Part shown: positions 11,853 through 23,655 of the stretch, piece by piece | How positions within the stretch are numbered: the stretch's first letter is position 1 | Layout of the letters: each line of letters starts with the position of its first letter | Notes under the pieces: model-generated | Seen by the model: only the letters and a program-made list of their open reading frames with translations | The model's database searches: none | What the model was told of the DNA's origin: nothing | Program-made: the position numbers and the translations under genes | Origin: Anisus vortex | Taxonomy: Eukaryota > Mollusca > Gastropoda > Planorbidae | Direction: 5' to 3' | NCBI GenBank assembly: GCA_949126835.1 | Contig: OX421495.1 | Coordinates: 26,395,329-26,459,328, forward strand | Length of the DNA stretch: 64,000 bases

Positions 11853-13311
11853 CTATCTCTCTCTATCTAAATATCTCTCTCTATCATTCTCTCTCTTTCT
11901 CTCTCTCTCTCTTTATATAACAATGTGTCAAAAAAGATCAATATGTTTCAGAAACATTCGCTCTTTGTCAGTAGCTTTAAAATTTTAATTTTTTCCTGTG
12001 TGTATCTGTCTGTTGCCTATGTATAATGATGTATAATTTATAATGATGTATAATTTATAATGATGTATAATGATGACTGTTTTTATTTTATCCCATGGTA
12101 TTCAGGGTGATTGTCCGACCAGACAACATTAAGCCATCTACAGCGCACCCCCCCCCCTTACCCGCCCATCATTCACACCGCTAACCCATTCCCTAACAAT
12201 GAGCTACCCAGAGAAGGACTTGAACTCAACTACTCTCGGATTTACTTCTTTACCTCTACTTAACCAGTGCACAGTTTGAATGATAACCTAACACCTAACT
12301 GTTCCGTTTGTCAGCCGGGGTTGATATATAGCGTTTGGACAATGTGTGTTATCAACATGTTTGACACTAGCAGGACAAGGAAGGGATAAAAATCAAATGT
12401 AAAAAAAAAAAACAACGAAGATTATTTATAGGCAAGTACACAATGGAGGTCAACGGTCAACTGGTTGCACAATAAACAAACAAAACAATAAATGTTTACA
12501 CCTTTAACCTTGACCCTGGGCATTAAAATTGGAAACAGTGGGTGGATAGGATATTCCCGCTTCCATTTCGTCTGATTCATGACAGGAAAGGTTAATCGTA
12601 TTCAAATGACCCACTTTTAATTTCGCGCCAGAATACACTCCCACACACAAACACATACACACACACATACACACACAGACACACACAAAGACGTAGAGAT
12701 ACGTGGGAAGTAAGAAAAAAAAAAAGCAAATTAACCCGATCCAAAGTATACATTACAATTCACCTTCTGAGTCCAAGGTCACAGGTCACCTTAACATTAA
12801 CCGGGGGCCGGGGACAGTTCTTGTCAAGTAGAGAGAGAGAGAGAGAGTTAGAGAGAGAGAGAGAGAGAAATAGGAAGAAAACACACATACATACCTAGAA
12901 AATGTGTCTATCCGTGGACTACTGCACTACGAGTGCTACTGAATGTAAGGACTTAGTCTTGTAAAACATGGCAATGAAATCATACGGCATAGTCAATGAA
13001 ACAAAACATAAACTCTGGACACTGGTCATTTTGTTAGTCAAAGGATCGTGGAGTATCAATAAGGTCACGTGTTAGATCAGGAAGCAGATCGCTAGAAAAA
13101 AATATTCTTCTAGCTACTACCAGTAAAAAAACAATAAGTTACACGAGACAAAAAATAGGCCTAGCCTATATTATGCTGACAATAAACAAGAACTTCTTAA
13201 AAATCGCTATTCCAATAATAAGTTGGTATACACAGGTTAGCTAAGAATGAGTTACAAGGCAATAACAAACAGAACATCCAGGAATGGACATTGAAGGACT
13301 TGAACAGCTCC
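11853..13311. other. Spacer with dinucleotide tracts
   Basis: Contains three short atgatgtataattt repeats (12020-12075), a poly-C run near 12150, a (CA)-rich tract at 12640-12690 and a (GA)-rich tract at 12830-12870. A gttcaagtcc-like B box on the minus strand near 12220 stands alone. No gene is supported. Confidence 0.5.
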
Positions 13312-13463
13312 ACCAAGAACTGACAGAACTTGATGGGAAACTTCCCACACCAAGAACTGACAGAACTTGATGGGAAACTTCCCACACCAAGAACTGACAG
13401 AACTTGATGGGAAACTTCCCACACCAAGAACTGACAGAACTTGATGGGAAACTTCCCACACCA
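13312..13463. repeat. 37-bp minisatellite, 4 near-perfect copies
   Basis: The unit contains aagaactgacagaacttgat followed by gggaaacttcccacacc. The four copies are essentially identical, which suggests recent amplification. Each carries gggaaacttccc, a near-palindrome resembling Rel/NF-kB-type sites, but nothing here shows it is regulatory. Confidence 0.93.
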
Positions 13464-14279
13464 AATACTTTTTTTTACTGGCCAAAGGACAAATTATGAA
13501 GAACAAGTATTGTATGCAATAGCATAATTACAACAGCATAATTAAAACAAACATACAATATAAAACTGTGCGTCAAGATACATATATTTAACACGGTCTT
13601 GTCGTAAAGTGGGCTTGTGTTATAGAGCTGACTTTTAGTTATCTAGTCTAATCAGAATCACATAATCATGTAATCGGTTAATCCCTTAATAATTTAATAT
13701 AGTATTTTTTAAACATGTAATTTTTGAAACATATAGTCAATCAATTACATAATCATTTAATCGTCTAATGCTGTAAGTCATTTAATAATGCAAACATTAA
13801 TTCAAATAATTGAGTAATAATTTAATCGGGCAATTATTTAATCATGTATTTATTTTATCATGTATTTAATTGCATATTTAGTTAATCCTGTATTTATTTA
13901 ATCGTGCATTTTTTAAATCGTGTATTTATTTAATCATTTATTTATTTAATCACGTTTAAAAAAAAAATCTTTTTTCATTTAATCCTGTGCTCATCTAACC
14001 ATGTAATGATTTCATCGAGTAATCCCTTTTAACCACGAGCGCCGTTTGATTCTGTATCTGTAAGCACTAAATCGTATAAGGTAATCATTTTTGCCATATG
14101 GCGCCCTTCTCTCCCTTGCCTCATAAAACCATAGACGCGCCCTCGAATTATTTCCGCACTAGTTATCTTTCCCTTATTGAAGTCTGCTCTACAAGTGTTT
14201 GTGACACTTTCTTCAGAAAAAAACTTGTGTGGTGAAACTTGTTTGTCAGAAAGAACTCCATACATTTCAATAACCGCCA
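13464..14279. other. Spacer rich in taatc/atttaatc motifs
   Basis: AT-rich sequence with a loose periodicity of atttaatc-type words between about 13660 and 14030, probably a very old minisatellite. No gene seen. Confidence 0.45.
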
Positions 14280-14393
14280 TTGCGTCTGTGTCTGCATTGC
14301 GTCTGTGTCTGCATTGCGTCTGTGTCTGCATTGCGTCTGTGTCTGCATTGCGTCTGTGTCTGCATTGCGTCTGTGTCTGCATTGTGTCTGTGG
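14280..14393. repeat. 17-bp minisatellite, about 6.5 copies
   Basis: The unit gcgtctgtgtctgcatt repeats almost exactly. Because 17 is not divisible by three, reading passes through all frames in each frame track, giving a cyclic Cys/Leu/Ser/Val-rich translation that is not a protein. Confidence 0.93.
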
Positions 14394-15051
14394 AAGAATG
14401 GTATCTATAGAAAGTGGTTCAGTTTCGTTTGTCTAGTCACAAGAAAGTTGGTTGTTTACCGTAGAATAGAAACGTGATTGGCTTCTAAAGAAAATCTGAT
14501 TATTTGTGTGTGTGTGCTTGCAGCTGAATGCATAAAGTTCAGTTCCGGTATCATTCAACAAGTGACGGAATTAGTCCATACCCCCCCCCCTTTCAAGCCC
14601 TTCTTTACCCTAAAACACCAGCGCTACCCTAATCCCCCCTCCCCCCATTTCTGCCCCAATGAAACTTGGAAAAAATATACTGGAGATTCTTTATTGTACA
14701 TATCACGTGACAGAAACCTGTGCAACTGTGTTTGCAACTTCCGGTTTATTGTTGTCGTTTGTTTTTTTAAAGGTGAAGAATGAAACAATAACAAGAAACA
14801 ATCGCACCACTGGCCCACTGGACCACACATTAAGTGGATAATCAATGCAGTGGTTCTAAAATTGAAGTGGTGTTTTGTGGTCGTATGTGTCTCTAACTCG
14901 TTCCTTAATTAAGTCTATGGGTGGAAAAAAAGGATAAAAAAAAAAAAGAACCCCTGATAATGTAAATGTGCTCTTAGTACCAGGATGCTGGTGGCGACAA
15001 TACAATTCAAATGCTCACACTGGGACCAACTTATAAGATAAATTGACACAA
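14394..15051. other. Spacer, no gene seen
   Basis: Unique-looking DNA with an 11-base C-run near 14580. No transposon end or coding region is supported. Confidence 0.5.
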
Positions 15052-15069
15052 TTAAAGCAACAGACACGT

Positions 15070-15257
15070 CAGTGGCGTAGCTAGGGGAGGGGGAGGGGGG
15101 TCCAAATTAAAAAATCCCCCCGGGCCCCTACTTGAGAAGGGCCCCCAAAGGCGTGTCCGAATTGTTATTTTTCATGTCATAATGTCAAATGTCAAAATGC
15201 AGGGGCCCCTAAGAAGGCCAAGCCCCCCGGGCCCCCAAATCCCTTTCAACGGCCCTG
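15070..15257. mobile_element. hAT-type MITE inserted in the 28-bp minisatellite
   Basis: The left end is cagtggcgtagctagg and the right end caacggccctg, a degenerate CAGNG inverted terminus. The 8-bp target duplication agacacgt occurs at 15062-15069 and 15258-15265. That octamer belongs to the neighbouring 28-bp repeat unit, so the element landed in the array's first unit. The 188-bp length and G/C-run-rich interior mark it as non-autonomous. Confidence 0.87.
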
Positions 15258-15953
15258 AGACACGTGACATAGTTTTAAAAGCAACAGACACATGACATAG
15301 TTTTAAAAGCAACAGACACGTGACATAGTTTTAAAAGCAACAGACACGTGACATAGTTTTAAAAGCAACAGACACGTGACATAGTTTTAAAAGCAACAGA
15401 CACGTGACATAGTTTTAAAAGCAACAGACACGTGACATAGTTTTAAAAGCAACAGACACGTGACATAGTTTTAAAAGCAACAGACACGTGACAATGTTTT
15501 AAAAGCAACAGACACGTGACATAGTTTTAAAAGCAACAGACACATGACATAGTTTTAAAAGCAACAGACACGTGACATAGTTTTAAAAGCAACAGACACG
15601 TGACATAGTTTTAAAAGCAACAGACACGTGACATAGTTTTAAAAGCAACAGACACGTGACATAGTTTTAAAAGCAACAGACACGTGACATAGTTTTAAAA
15701 GCAAAAGACACGTGACATAGTTTTAAAAGCAACAGACACGTGACATAGTTTTAAAAGCAACAGACACGTGACATAGTTTTAAAAGCAACAGACACGTGAC
15801 ATAGTTTTAAAAGCAACAGACACGTGACATAGTTTTAAAAGCAACAGACACGTGACATAGTTTTAAAAGCAACAGACACGTGACATAGTTTTAAAAGCAA
15901 CAGACACGTGACATAGTTTTAAAAGCAACAGACACGTGACTTAGTTTTAAAAA
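15258..15953. repeat. 28-bp minisatellite, about 25 copies, each with CACGTG
   Basis: The unit agacacgtgacatagtttta plus aaagcaac is extremely uniform. A few copies carry cacatg or acaatg instead. Nearly every unit contains the perfect E-box palindrome CACGTG. One extra partial copy lies left of the MITE at 15050-15069. No ORF crosses it. Confidence 0.96.
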
Positions 15954-15961
15954 CCTGGTGA

Positions 15962-16108
15962 TACTAGGAAAGTAATCCCATCTGACCTCATTTTGTGCCA
16001 AGTGAAACAGAGTTCACCAATTTTTGGTGGTCACGGCATACTAGGTCATTGTGTGGCCTTCGCAATGCCCAGCAGCCTTAACTTGACTCCCAAATAAGGT
16101 CAGGTACC
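15962..16108 (-). repeat. SINE body, minus-strand copy of an inverted pair
   Basis: Read on the minus strand this gives ggtacctgac, then a gctgggcattg block, a ggccacac block and tatgccgtg, in the same order as the copies at 16109, 30753 and 39785. It abuts the next SINE head to head around ggtcaggtacc. No tRNA-like head is visible. Confidence 0.68.
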
Positions 16109-16262
16109 AAAGTTCTGGAAGGTAACAATAAGTTTAGTCCGCCCAGCTCTGATGGGCACCTAACATAAATTTGGAAAAAAACGTAAAGGCGGCTGGGCAT
16201 TGTGTTGGCCACTCAAATCCGTTGAATGCCGAACCCTATGAAACTAATGAAAGGGGAAGAAC
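16109..16262 (+). repeat. SINE body, plus-strand copy of an inverted pair
   Basis: Carries the family blocks cccagctctgatgggcacct, then ggcggctgggcattgtg and a decayed 3' part ending aatgaaaggg. It lacks the tRNA-like head. With the copy at 15962-16108 it forms an imperfect inverted repeat able to fold as a hairpin if transcribed. Confidence 0.65.
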
Positions 16263-16967
16263 ATGAGCGAAACAACCCTTGTTACAGTAACATTACATTC
16301 AGTAACAATACATACAGTAAGAGTACATTCAGTAACAATACATTCAGTAAGAGTGCATACAATAAGAGTAGATAAAGTTAAGCGTTATAAATAAAGTAAG
16401 AGTTTATTTCGTAAACATCTATTATTCTAATGCCTATAGTAGAGCTGGCTATATCATGTAGTTGACATTTAAAGTAACATTCCTGTATGCCATATAACCT
16501 TTATGGAATAAAAAGCCATTTTAAGTAGGACTTGTTCTGGAAGTACCAATTATTGTCTAGAGTCTAGAGTGTCGCAATTTCGGTACCAACATTATAAGCA
16601 GAAACAACACAATATCGACATCACCACCATAAACAGTTTAGTAATCCAAAGCGAGGCTACGAAAGTCAACCACGTGACGGGAGCATGCTCACTTCTTATT
16701 TAGCCATTATGTTTATGTTATTATTTGCCTAAGTCGGTCAAGCAAACATCTGGAGATTGACCCCATAATCCAACGTATAAAACGTATATTGAAATGTCTA
16801 CATTCCCCCATGCAGCGAAAGAGAGGGAGTTAGTTGGCTCACATATTTGTAAGTAATGTCTAGCCACAGCTGTATAATATGTTGAGTTTACACAAACAAA
16901 TCTGTTGCCTACATTATAAACGCTTAGACTAGGTTTACTTTAAGTCAGAATGCTTTAGTTTGTATTA
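16263..16967. other. Spacer with a weak gtaacaatacattca periodicity
   Basis: Short degenerate repeats of cattcagtaagagta-type words occur at 16280-16400. The rest looks unique. No gene seen. Confidence 0.5.
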
Positions 16968-17285
16968 GTGTATTTGTATGAATGTGTTTGTATTAGTGTG
17001 TTTGTATTAGTGTGTTTGTATTTGTGTGTTTGTATTTGTGAGTTTGTATTTGTGTTTTGTATTTGTCTGTATTTGTTTGTCTGCCTATTCGTTTGTATGT
17101 ATTTGTTTGTTTGCATTTGTGTATTTGTATTTGTTTTTATTAGTGTGTTTGTATTAGTGTTTTTTTTTTATTCGTATGTTTGTATGGATGAGTTTGTATT
17201 TGTCTGTGTAAATTATTTTTTATTAGTGTATTTTTACGAATATGTTTGTAGTTTGTATTAGTGTGTTTGTATGAGAGTAGTTGCA
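16968..17285. repeat. Degenerate 12-bp TTTGTATTAGTG-type repeat
   Basis: Repeated tttgtatt(a/t)gtgtg words over about 310 bp with many substitutions. The Cys/Val/Phe-rich open frame of 97 codons across it is repeat-driven. Confidence 0.8.
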
Positions 17286-17417
17286 AGAGTATGTAAGTGA
17301 ATGTTTGTAGATATACACGTGAATACAAGAATACCCCCCTACCCCACCTCCTTTTTAAAAAAAATTCCCCACAATAAAAGAAATTACAGCTTTCTGAGAT
17401 ATCATAGCGTCATCCCA

Positions 17418-18252
17418 AATGTCCCTTAAATAATGTCCCTTAAATAATGTACCTTAAATGATGTCCCTTAAATAATGTCCCTTAAATGATGTCCCTTAAA
17501 AAATGTCCCTTAAATAATGTATCTTAAGTAATGTCCCTTAAATAATGTCCCTTAAATAATATCCCTTAAATACTGTCCCTTAAATAATGTCCCTTAAATA
17601 ACGTCCATTAAATACTGTCCCTTAAATAATATGCCTTAAATAATGTCCCTTAAATAATTTCCCTTAAATAACGTCCCTTAAATAATGTACCTTAAATAAT
17701 ATCCCTTAAATAATGTCCCTTAAATAATGTCCCTTAAATAATATCCCTTAAATAATGTCCCTTAAATAATGTCCCTTAAAAAATGTCCCTTAAATAATGT
17801 CCCATAAATAATATCCCTTAAATAATGTCCCTTAAATAATGTCCCTTAAATAATATCCATTAAATAATGTCCCTTATATAATGTCCCTTAAAAAGGTCCC
17901 TTAAATAATGTCCCTTAAAAAATGTCCCTTAAAAATGTCCCTTTAATAATGTCCCTTAAATAATATCCCTTAAATAATATCCCTTAAATAATGTCCCTTA
18001 AATAACGTCCCTTAAATAATGTCCCTTAAATAATATGCCTTAAATAATGTCCCTTAAATAATGTCCATTAAATAACGTCCCTTAAATAATGTCCCTTAAA
18101 TAATATCCCTTAAATAATGTCCCTTAAATAATGTCCCTTAAATAATGTCCTTTAAATAATGTCCCTTAAATAATATCCATTAAATAATGTCCCTTAAATA
18201 ATGTCCCTTAAATAATGTCCCTTAAATAATATCCCTTAAATAATGTCCCTTC
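17418..18252. repeat. 14-bp minisatellite, about 60 copies
   Basis: The unit aatgtcccttaaat varies at one or two sites (atatccc, aacgtcc, atgcctt). Stop codons (TAA) recur in each unit. Flanking sequence after 18252 is unrelated and leads into a CA tract. Confidence 0.95.
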
Positions 18253-18343
18253 TCTCCTGGTGTGATTACGACCTTGTGAATCATTCTCTCTATTCACGGC
18301 AGGGAAAACAAAATGGGAAAGAAAAGAAATACAGCGCCTTAAG

Positions 18344-18432
18344 GAATCACACACACACACAGACACACACACACACACACACACGCACACACACACGCAC
18401 ACAGACACACACAAACACACGCACACACACAT
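18344..18432. repeat. (CA)n microsatellite
   Basis: Interrupted acacac tract with g and t interruptions. No gene context. Confidence 0.93.
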
Positions 18433-20398
18433 TAGTAAAGGAGAGAGAAAATATGAATGAAATTTGTTGGCTGTGCGCATGACAGGAAGTTATCTTCTTC
18501 CGGAGTGACAGGAAGTGGGAAATAAATGGGGTATGGGGTGGGGAACTAAGGTTTGATCCGCCATCAGAAAATAAAACTGTAAGACGGTGTTTCTCTCTAT
18601 GAAATCTTGTATTCTCTGTTAGCTTTAGACATGTATATTGGAGTTTTATACACAGGAGTGTAGAATATGGCTTAGAAAATGTCTGCTAATTAAACTGGTG
18701 ATGGACCTTGGATCATTTGGTGAAGTTTTCCAGTATATTTTTTATCAGCACTGGGCAAGCAGGTAAACTCTAACCAGTGTTAGGGGCATCCAATATTGCA
18801 TTCGGAAATCGGGGGATGGGGGGTGGGGGAGTTATGTCATGTGGGGGAAAAAGGGGGGGGGGTCATATTTTCTTGACCAGGTTTCCGGCCCTAACTCTAG
18901 TTGAAGAAGTCGCCACCGTCTGTGTGGGGGGGGGGGGGAGGGAAGAGGATAAAGTGGAGCATCTATTTCTGTATGCACCCGGCTTGTCAATATTAGACTG
19001 AACGAGTCAGGGAACCAACTTTACATTGATCTCTACTGAGAGCTTACCACAATATCCCAACCATGGCTCTATGGGATGAATAGTCTTATCTACAGTAGAA
19101 CTTATATAATCATGTATCGGTATAAATTGTATTTTTTAGTCTGGGTCATGGAAAACATTCTGTATTAGCCACACAATGCACTCGTATGTCCATAAAACAC
19201 AAGGATTATTCAGTATTAAAAAGAGATTAGGTTTCTTTAGAAACAATGTTTTATATATTAGTACAATTTTGAGACAGAGCTGTTGGTTTTTTTCTCGGGG
19301 CCGGGTGAAGAAGAGAGGAGGGGGGGGGGGGGCTACGACGTTAGTACAGAAAACGATTTCTTGGGGCTGTAGGGGCGGGAATCGTTTACAGCTTTCCGAT
19401 TAAAAGGGTAGAGATGGGGAGATGGAAGGTGGGGAAAATGCAGACGTCTATGTTAGTGAGAGTGTGTGGAAACAGTTCACATGAACTTTTAGTTCAACGA
19501 GGTCACAGCTCCGTTGTAACATATTGTGGAAGTGACTTGTGTTCAGTTCTGAAGAAAAAATACATTCTTCATACACTTTGTAGTTTTAAGCCTGGTCATT
19601 CGTTAAACTATTACCTGGGTATTTAAACAAAAATATTTTTAAAATGCAGTCATGGTTCAATCAATCGCTGGTGGAATGGGGTAATGGGACTGGTTGGTAA
19701 ATATAGAATACATTCTGTTTTGGTTGAGGGAGGGGGGGGGGGGGCAAATGCAAGTAATGTAGAGTACATGTAATGTTTAGTACAATGGTCGACAACATTT
19801 AGATAATAGTATTAAGTATTTATTAATATTTTTTTGTTGTTGTTTAAAATGTAGTTTTTGTATTTTCTTAACAAACATTTAAAGACCGGGTAGACTCTAT
19901 AGGATTTTTTTTAAAAAAAAGATCTATCATCGAAAACCCGGTTGCGCAAATTTTACTGTTCCACAATTTTTTTTATTTTATTTAACGTCATTAGGACTAC
20001 CTAATGGGGAAACTAGCCTAAATGTTTAATTGAACACTTAAAAGTGCCAAGGCACTCCATTGAGATTTATTAATGTATAGATTTAAGCCTATTTTGAACA
20101 ATTTCTTAATAATGGTTAATGGTAAAGAGGTGACAGTAATCATACTAACTGGGTAGTCAATGTAATATTTAAAATTTACGTATAAAATGTTTATTTATAT
20201 AATAATTTCCTAATTTTTAAAACTATCTTTCAATAATTTAATATTTTAAAATGTTATTTTTTTTATCATTTATTATTGTATATATAAAATATTTAAAAAA
20301 TCATGTTAGAAATATGGGCACTAACAACAATAAATTACGGGTTATTTACCTCCCTTTTATTAAATTATAGTTTCAAGTTTGATTATATAATTATAATT
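18433..20398. other. Spacer with long G-runs
   Basis: G homopolymers of about 12-14 bases occur near 18927, 19319 and 19730. AT-rich DNA fills 19780-20398. Short open frames here have no recognisable domains. No gene seen. Confidence 0.5.
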
Positions 20399-20870
20399 AT
20401 CTTATACATTACAGACGCTCCTTCTATAAAGAAGATTATTGCGTCCTACGCTCATCCGTGGTCCGAGTCTAGTCTTGCATTTTTATTAATGTTTTAAATG
20501 ATGTTAGGTTATTGGTTTTCCTGGTTTGTTCAGGCAACCCATTCCATGCCCGAATGCCACTCGGGAAGAAAGAGTACTTATATGCATTTGTTCTCGCATA
20601 AGGGACAAGGAAGGTGTTTTTGTCTTTATGTTTATCTGAGCTTTGCAACAGATTGTTATTGGGTTGTATTTCTAAATTAGAGTTTAATGCCTTATGTATT
20701 ATTACTACTTTATTCTTTGCCCTTCTGTCCTCTAGTGTTTCTAGGTTTAGTGATTTGACTAATGGTGTTGCTCTTGTCAATTGGGAATATTCACTAGTTA
20801 TAAACCTTGCAGCTCTTTTTTGAATTTGTTCTAATTTTTTTATGATTATAGTTATGCTTTGTAATATAGT
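20399..20870 (-). mobile_element. LINE 3' end, 5'-truncated (CR1/L2-like), antisense
   Basis: The minus strand from 20780 to 20469 encodes 103 codons ending in the typical C-terminal tail of animal non-LTR reverse transcriptases. It contains RRAKNKVVIIHKALN, then YKYSFFPSGIRAWNGLPEQ and a short SLTSFK-like end. The element's 3' terminus lies at about 20399, where acattacag faces a cttat tract, matching two other copies at 27731 and 34313. The catalytic part of the reverse transcriptase is absent. The WNGLP tail fits CR1/L2/jockey-type LINEs; exact clade is not resolvable here. Confidence 0.8.
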
Positions 20871-21595
20871 CTAACTAATATAATTCAATAAATAATTTTT
20901 CTCAATACAAATACAGTATTATTGTATTCATTTCAAGATGTAAAAAGGGATGTTAAATATTTTACGTTAATAATAACAATAAATGTAATATTTATAACGC
21001 TTCTATCCATACTATTAAATTTAGCATGCTCAGTGAGTTAAACAGTTCTAATAAACTTTTCCTGTATTGCTTAAGTTTATTGTAAAATACATTAATCATT
21101 TAACCAATTATGTAATATAATACTACCAAATATTTATTTTATTATAAAAACATAAATTGCTCTAGAAATAATTATATTTATGCCTAATTACAAAGCATAA
21201 AAACGTTTAAATGTAATTATTAGTCTGTATTAGTCTGTATCTATAAATGTGAGTCTTGTCGTTGAATACTCTTCACTAATTGTTCAATTTCAGGCACAAA
21301 TATGGTCACTTCTGAGTGGTCAAGTGTAGGCTTTCATGTGAGAAAAAAATCTATGCACGAGTAGGCTCAAAGTTAAACCAAGCTGAAAGTAGAGCGACTG
21401 AAACTTTCATTAAACAGATAAATGCTTCAGTGATTGATGCCTGTCAATGGAGAAAATTACATGACTTTCCTAAGCAACTTCCTACCAGAGTTTTACAAAA
21501 ATCATAAATCCACAAATCCCTCAACTAAAACAAGATCTAGATCTCATTAAACTGTAGTAGGCTGGACATATACTATTTGTTAGTTATTTTTCATC
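20871..21595. other. AT-rich spacer
   Basis: Very AT-rich. A 63-codon frame at 21316-21507 has a plausible amino-acid mix but no recognisable domain. It lies upstream of a LINE tail on the same strand and could be LINE-derived or chance. Confidence 0.4.
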
Positions 21596-21745
21596 CCAAT
21601 TGACATTCGGTGGTGGAATGGGTTACCTAAACTAGTAAGTAAACTACCTAACATCAATTTTAACTCTTGGTTGGAGGTTGGAGTTCATAGACATAATAAT
21701 CTATTTCCTGAACATACATGTTAATAAGATAAGACAAGATAATGT
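21596..21745 (+). mobile_element. LINE 3' tail, plus strand, severely truncated
   Basis: Translation at 21601-21690 reads DIRWWNGLPKLVSKLPNIN followed by NSWLEVG. This is the C-terminal WNGLP signature plus the short helix typical of CR1/L2/jockey-type reverse transcriptases. A stop and a (ataag)-like 3' simple repeat, taataagataagacaagata, follow. Only about 150 bp remain. It differs from the family at 20399 in sequence and strand. Confidence 0.62.
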
Positions 21746-22184
21746 ATAGAAGTAACTAATCATAACCAAATAATGTTTATTTTGAACGAAATACGACTTT
21801 CTGTAAGTTACTTGAACCAAAGATAACATTCTGTTGGTTCATTATATTAGCCGAAAGTTTAAGGGTCAACTTGTTAACGAATTACTAGTGTTCTAGTCAG
21901 TAACCATGGTAACAGTTAACATAGTAAATTATGTCTGTTATAGTTAACAATTTAAAAAAGTTCTTAAGGTGGACGATGATAAGTGTTAAAACTATAATCA
22001 ACATACTTCTGCGAACATTTCTGAAGAGAAAAGAAATAGAAATCAATAAATAAAGCGACATTTTTAACTAGAGGATTGTGCTAGAAAAACAAACTTTGAA
22101 GTATTACAACTCTATTTCCCATCAGACTTTTATTGAAACTAAATGTAACAACTGCAATAACAACAAACAACTAAAGAATAAATA
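21746..22184. other. Spacer, no gene seen
   Basis: AT-rich unique-looking DNA with no repeat ends or ORFs that I can support. Confidence 0.45.
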
Positions 22185-22442
22185 TGACCCACTCTTTGTG
22201 CATTGCCACCCCGAAGGTCAAAGGTTAGAGTTCATGTCATCCCATTGCATGTCACAGAGTCTACCCAGCTCTGATTGGTAGCCTACAATAATATTAGTTG
22301 AGGGAAAAGTAAAAAAAAAAAGCGGCAATGTATTGTACTTTCCCCACGATCCCATTGTACGCAGTGACAACGGAAACTGGTGATGGCTGCTTCACTGGCC
22401 CTATGAACAAGCATGGTGTGAAAGGGATACTTACTACTTCCA
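22185..22442 (+). repeat. SINE copy
   Basis: Family blocks seen in order are ctacccagctctgattggta, then gcggcaatg...gtac, acgatcccattgtacgcagt, and gaaactggtgatggctgctt followed by actggccctatgaa. It ends near gggatacttactacttcc. The 5' tRNA-like head is degraded. Confidence 0.7.
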
Positions 22443-23653
22443 TTCAGTAATAATATGTAGACTTACTATTTACTGTAAGTAATAATAAGTATACTCACGA
22501 CTTACTTTTAGTAATATATGATGACACTTAGAGCGTTTAATCAAGCCGGAATATATGTGAGAGTGAGCATGGTAACTATATTTAGACACGAGTTATTTAC
22601 AAGGATGAATGATGTACTTTGTACAACAAGAGTACACTATCATTAAATCTCTTGTCTTCACTTAAAACCGAACACCATACGTCATCACACTCAAACATAG
22701 AAACATATACTTTCAATAGCTGAGTCGAGATGACTCATGTGAGAAGTTTTCTATTTTTCGAGTATGAATCTTAATATAAAATTGTTTCTTACATCTGCTG
22801 AGTCCACTTGAACAAGAGATGAATTTCCATAAACCGGAAAAATGTCGTTAAATTCTTGGCATGGACCCCGTGGTCCTCGTTTATTTTATTTTATCCGATA
22901 AGAAGCCACTGACCTATTAAAAAAATGGATAGCGCCTCCATAGTAAATGTGTATGTGCAAATTGAGTCTAGAATCAATTCCACTTTTCACTTATCCATAT
23001 AAACAAGTTATAGGAATAAACCACATATAATTAGAATAAATCTATACAATAAAAGGAAAGTCTAAGTCATTCTAAATGTGTTTACGTGTCAGTGTTTAGG
23101 AAATTTAATTTTATAGATCAGTGAAAACTATTTGATTTTGGCTTCAAGAATATAGTTTGCAGGCCCAATCCAATCTTCATATAGATCAGTGATTGAAAGC
23201 CACCACTTCATATTGTATACTGTGATGTTTATATATTGTTGTTATGCCCTTTACGTTTTAAGTGTTTCTAGACTCAATTAAGACTCACATATAAACAGTT
23301 AAACAGTTAGAAGAAAACCCCTCAAAAACCCGTAAGACTTAATAAACTAACATGAAGCCTTCTATATACGCCTATAGTACAAGGTCTGCAGGTGGCTCAT
23401 TTTTTTGACAACTTTGTTAATCTAATGCCAACTTTGATGTCTATGGGCTATGAAAATTTGGCACCTGAAAATCATCACAGACATTAGAATTAGTATAAGA
23501 CTAGAACCAACATTTCACTTAGGGAAACTTTATTTTTGTCACAAGTAAATACTTTCTCTTTTTTATGCCACCAACACTTTTTATGTATAAATTCCGTGCA
23601 AAAGTTGGTCAATTCTATGAAGTTTTACATCTAGTATTTTTTTAAAGTAGGCT
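22443..23653. other. AT-rich spacer
   Basis: Short gtaataataag-type repeats occur near 22445-22520. The remainder is unique-looking with no supported gene. Confidence 0.5.
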
Positions 23654-23655
23654 TA

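Noticed and set aside
11236..11988. 250-codon hydrophobic Ile/Tyr/Leu frame resembling membrane segments
   Set aside because: Translation of ctat/atctattt microsatellite.
21316..21507. 63-codon plus-strand frame upstream of a LINE tail
   Set aside because: No recognisable motif; a LINE origin is possible but not supported by any conserved residue.
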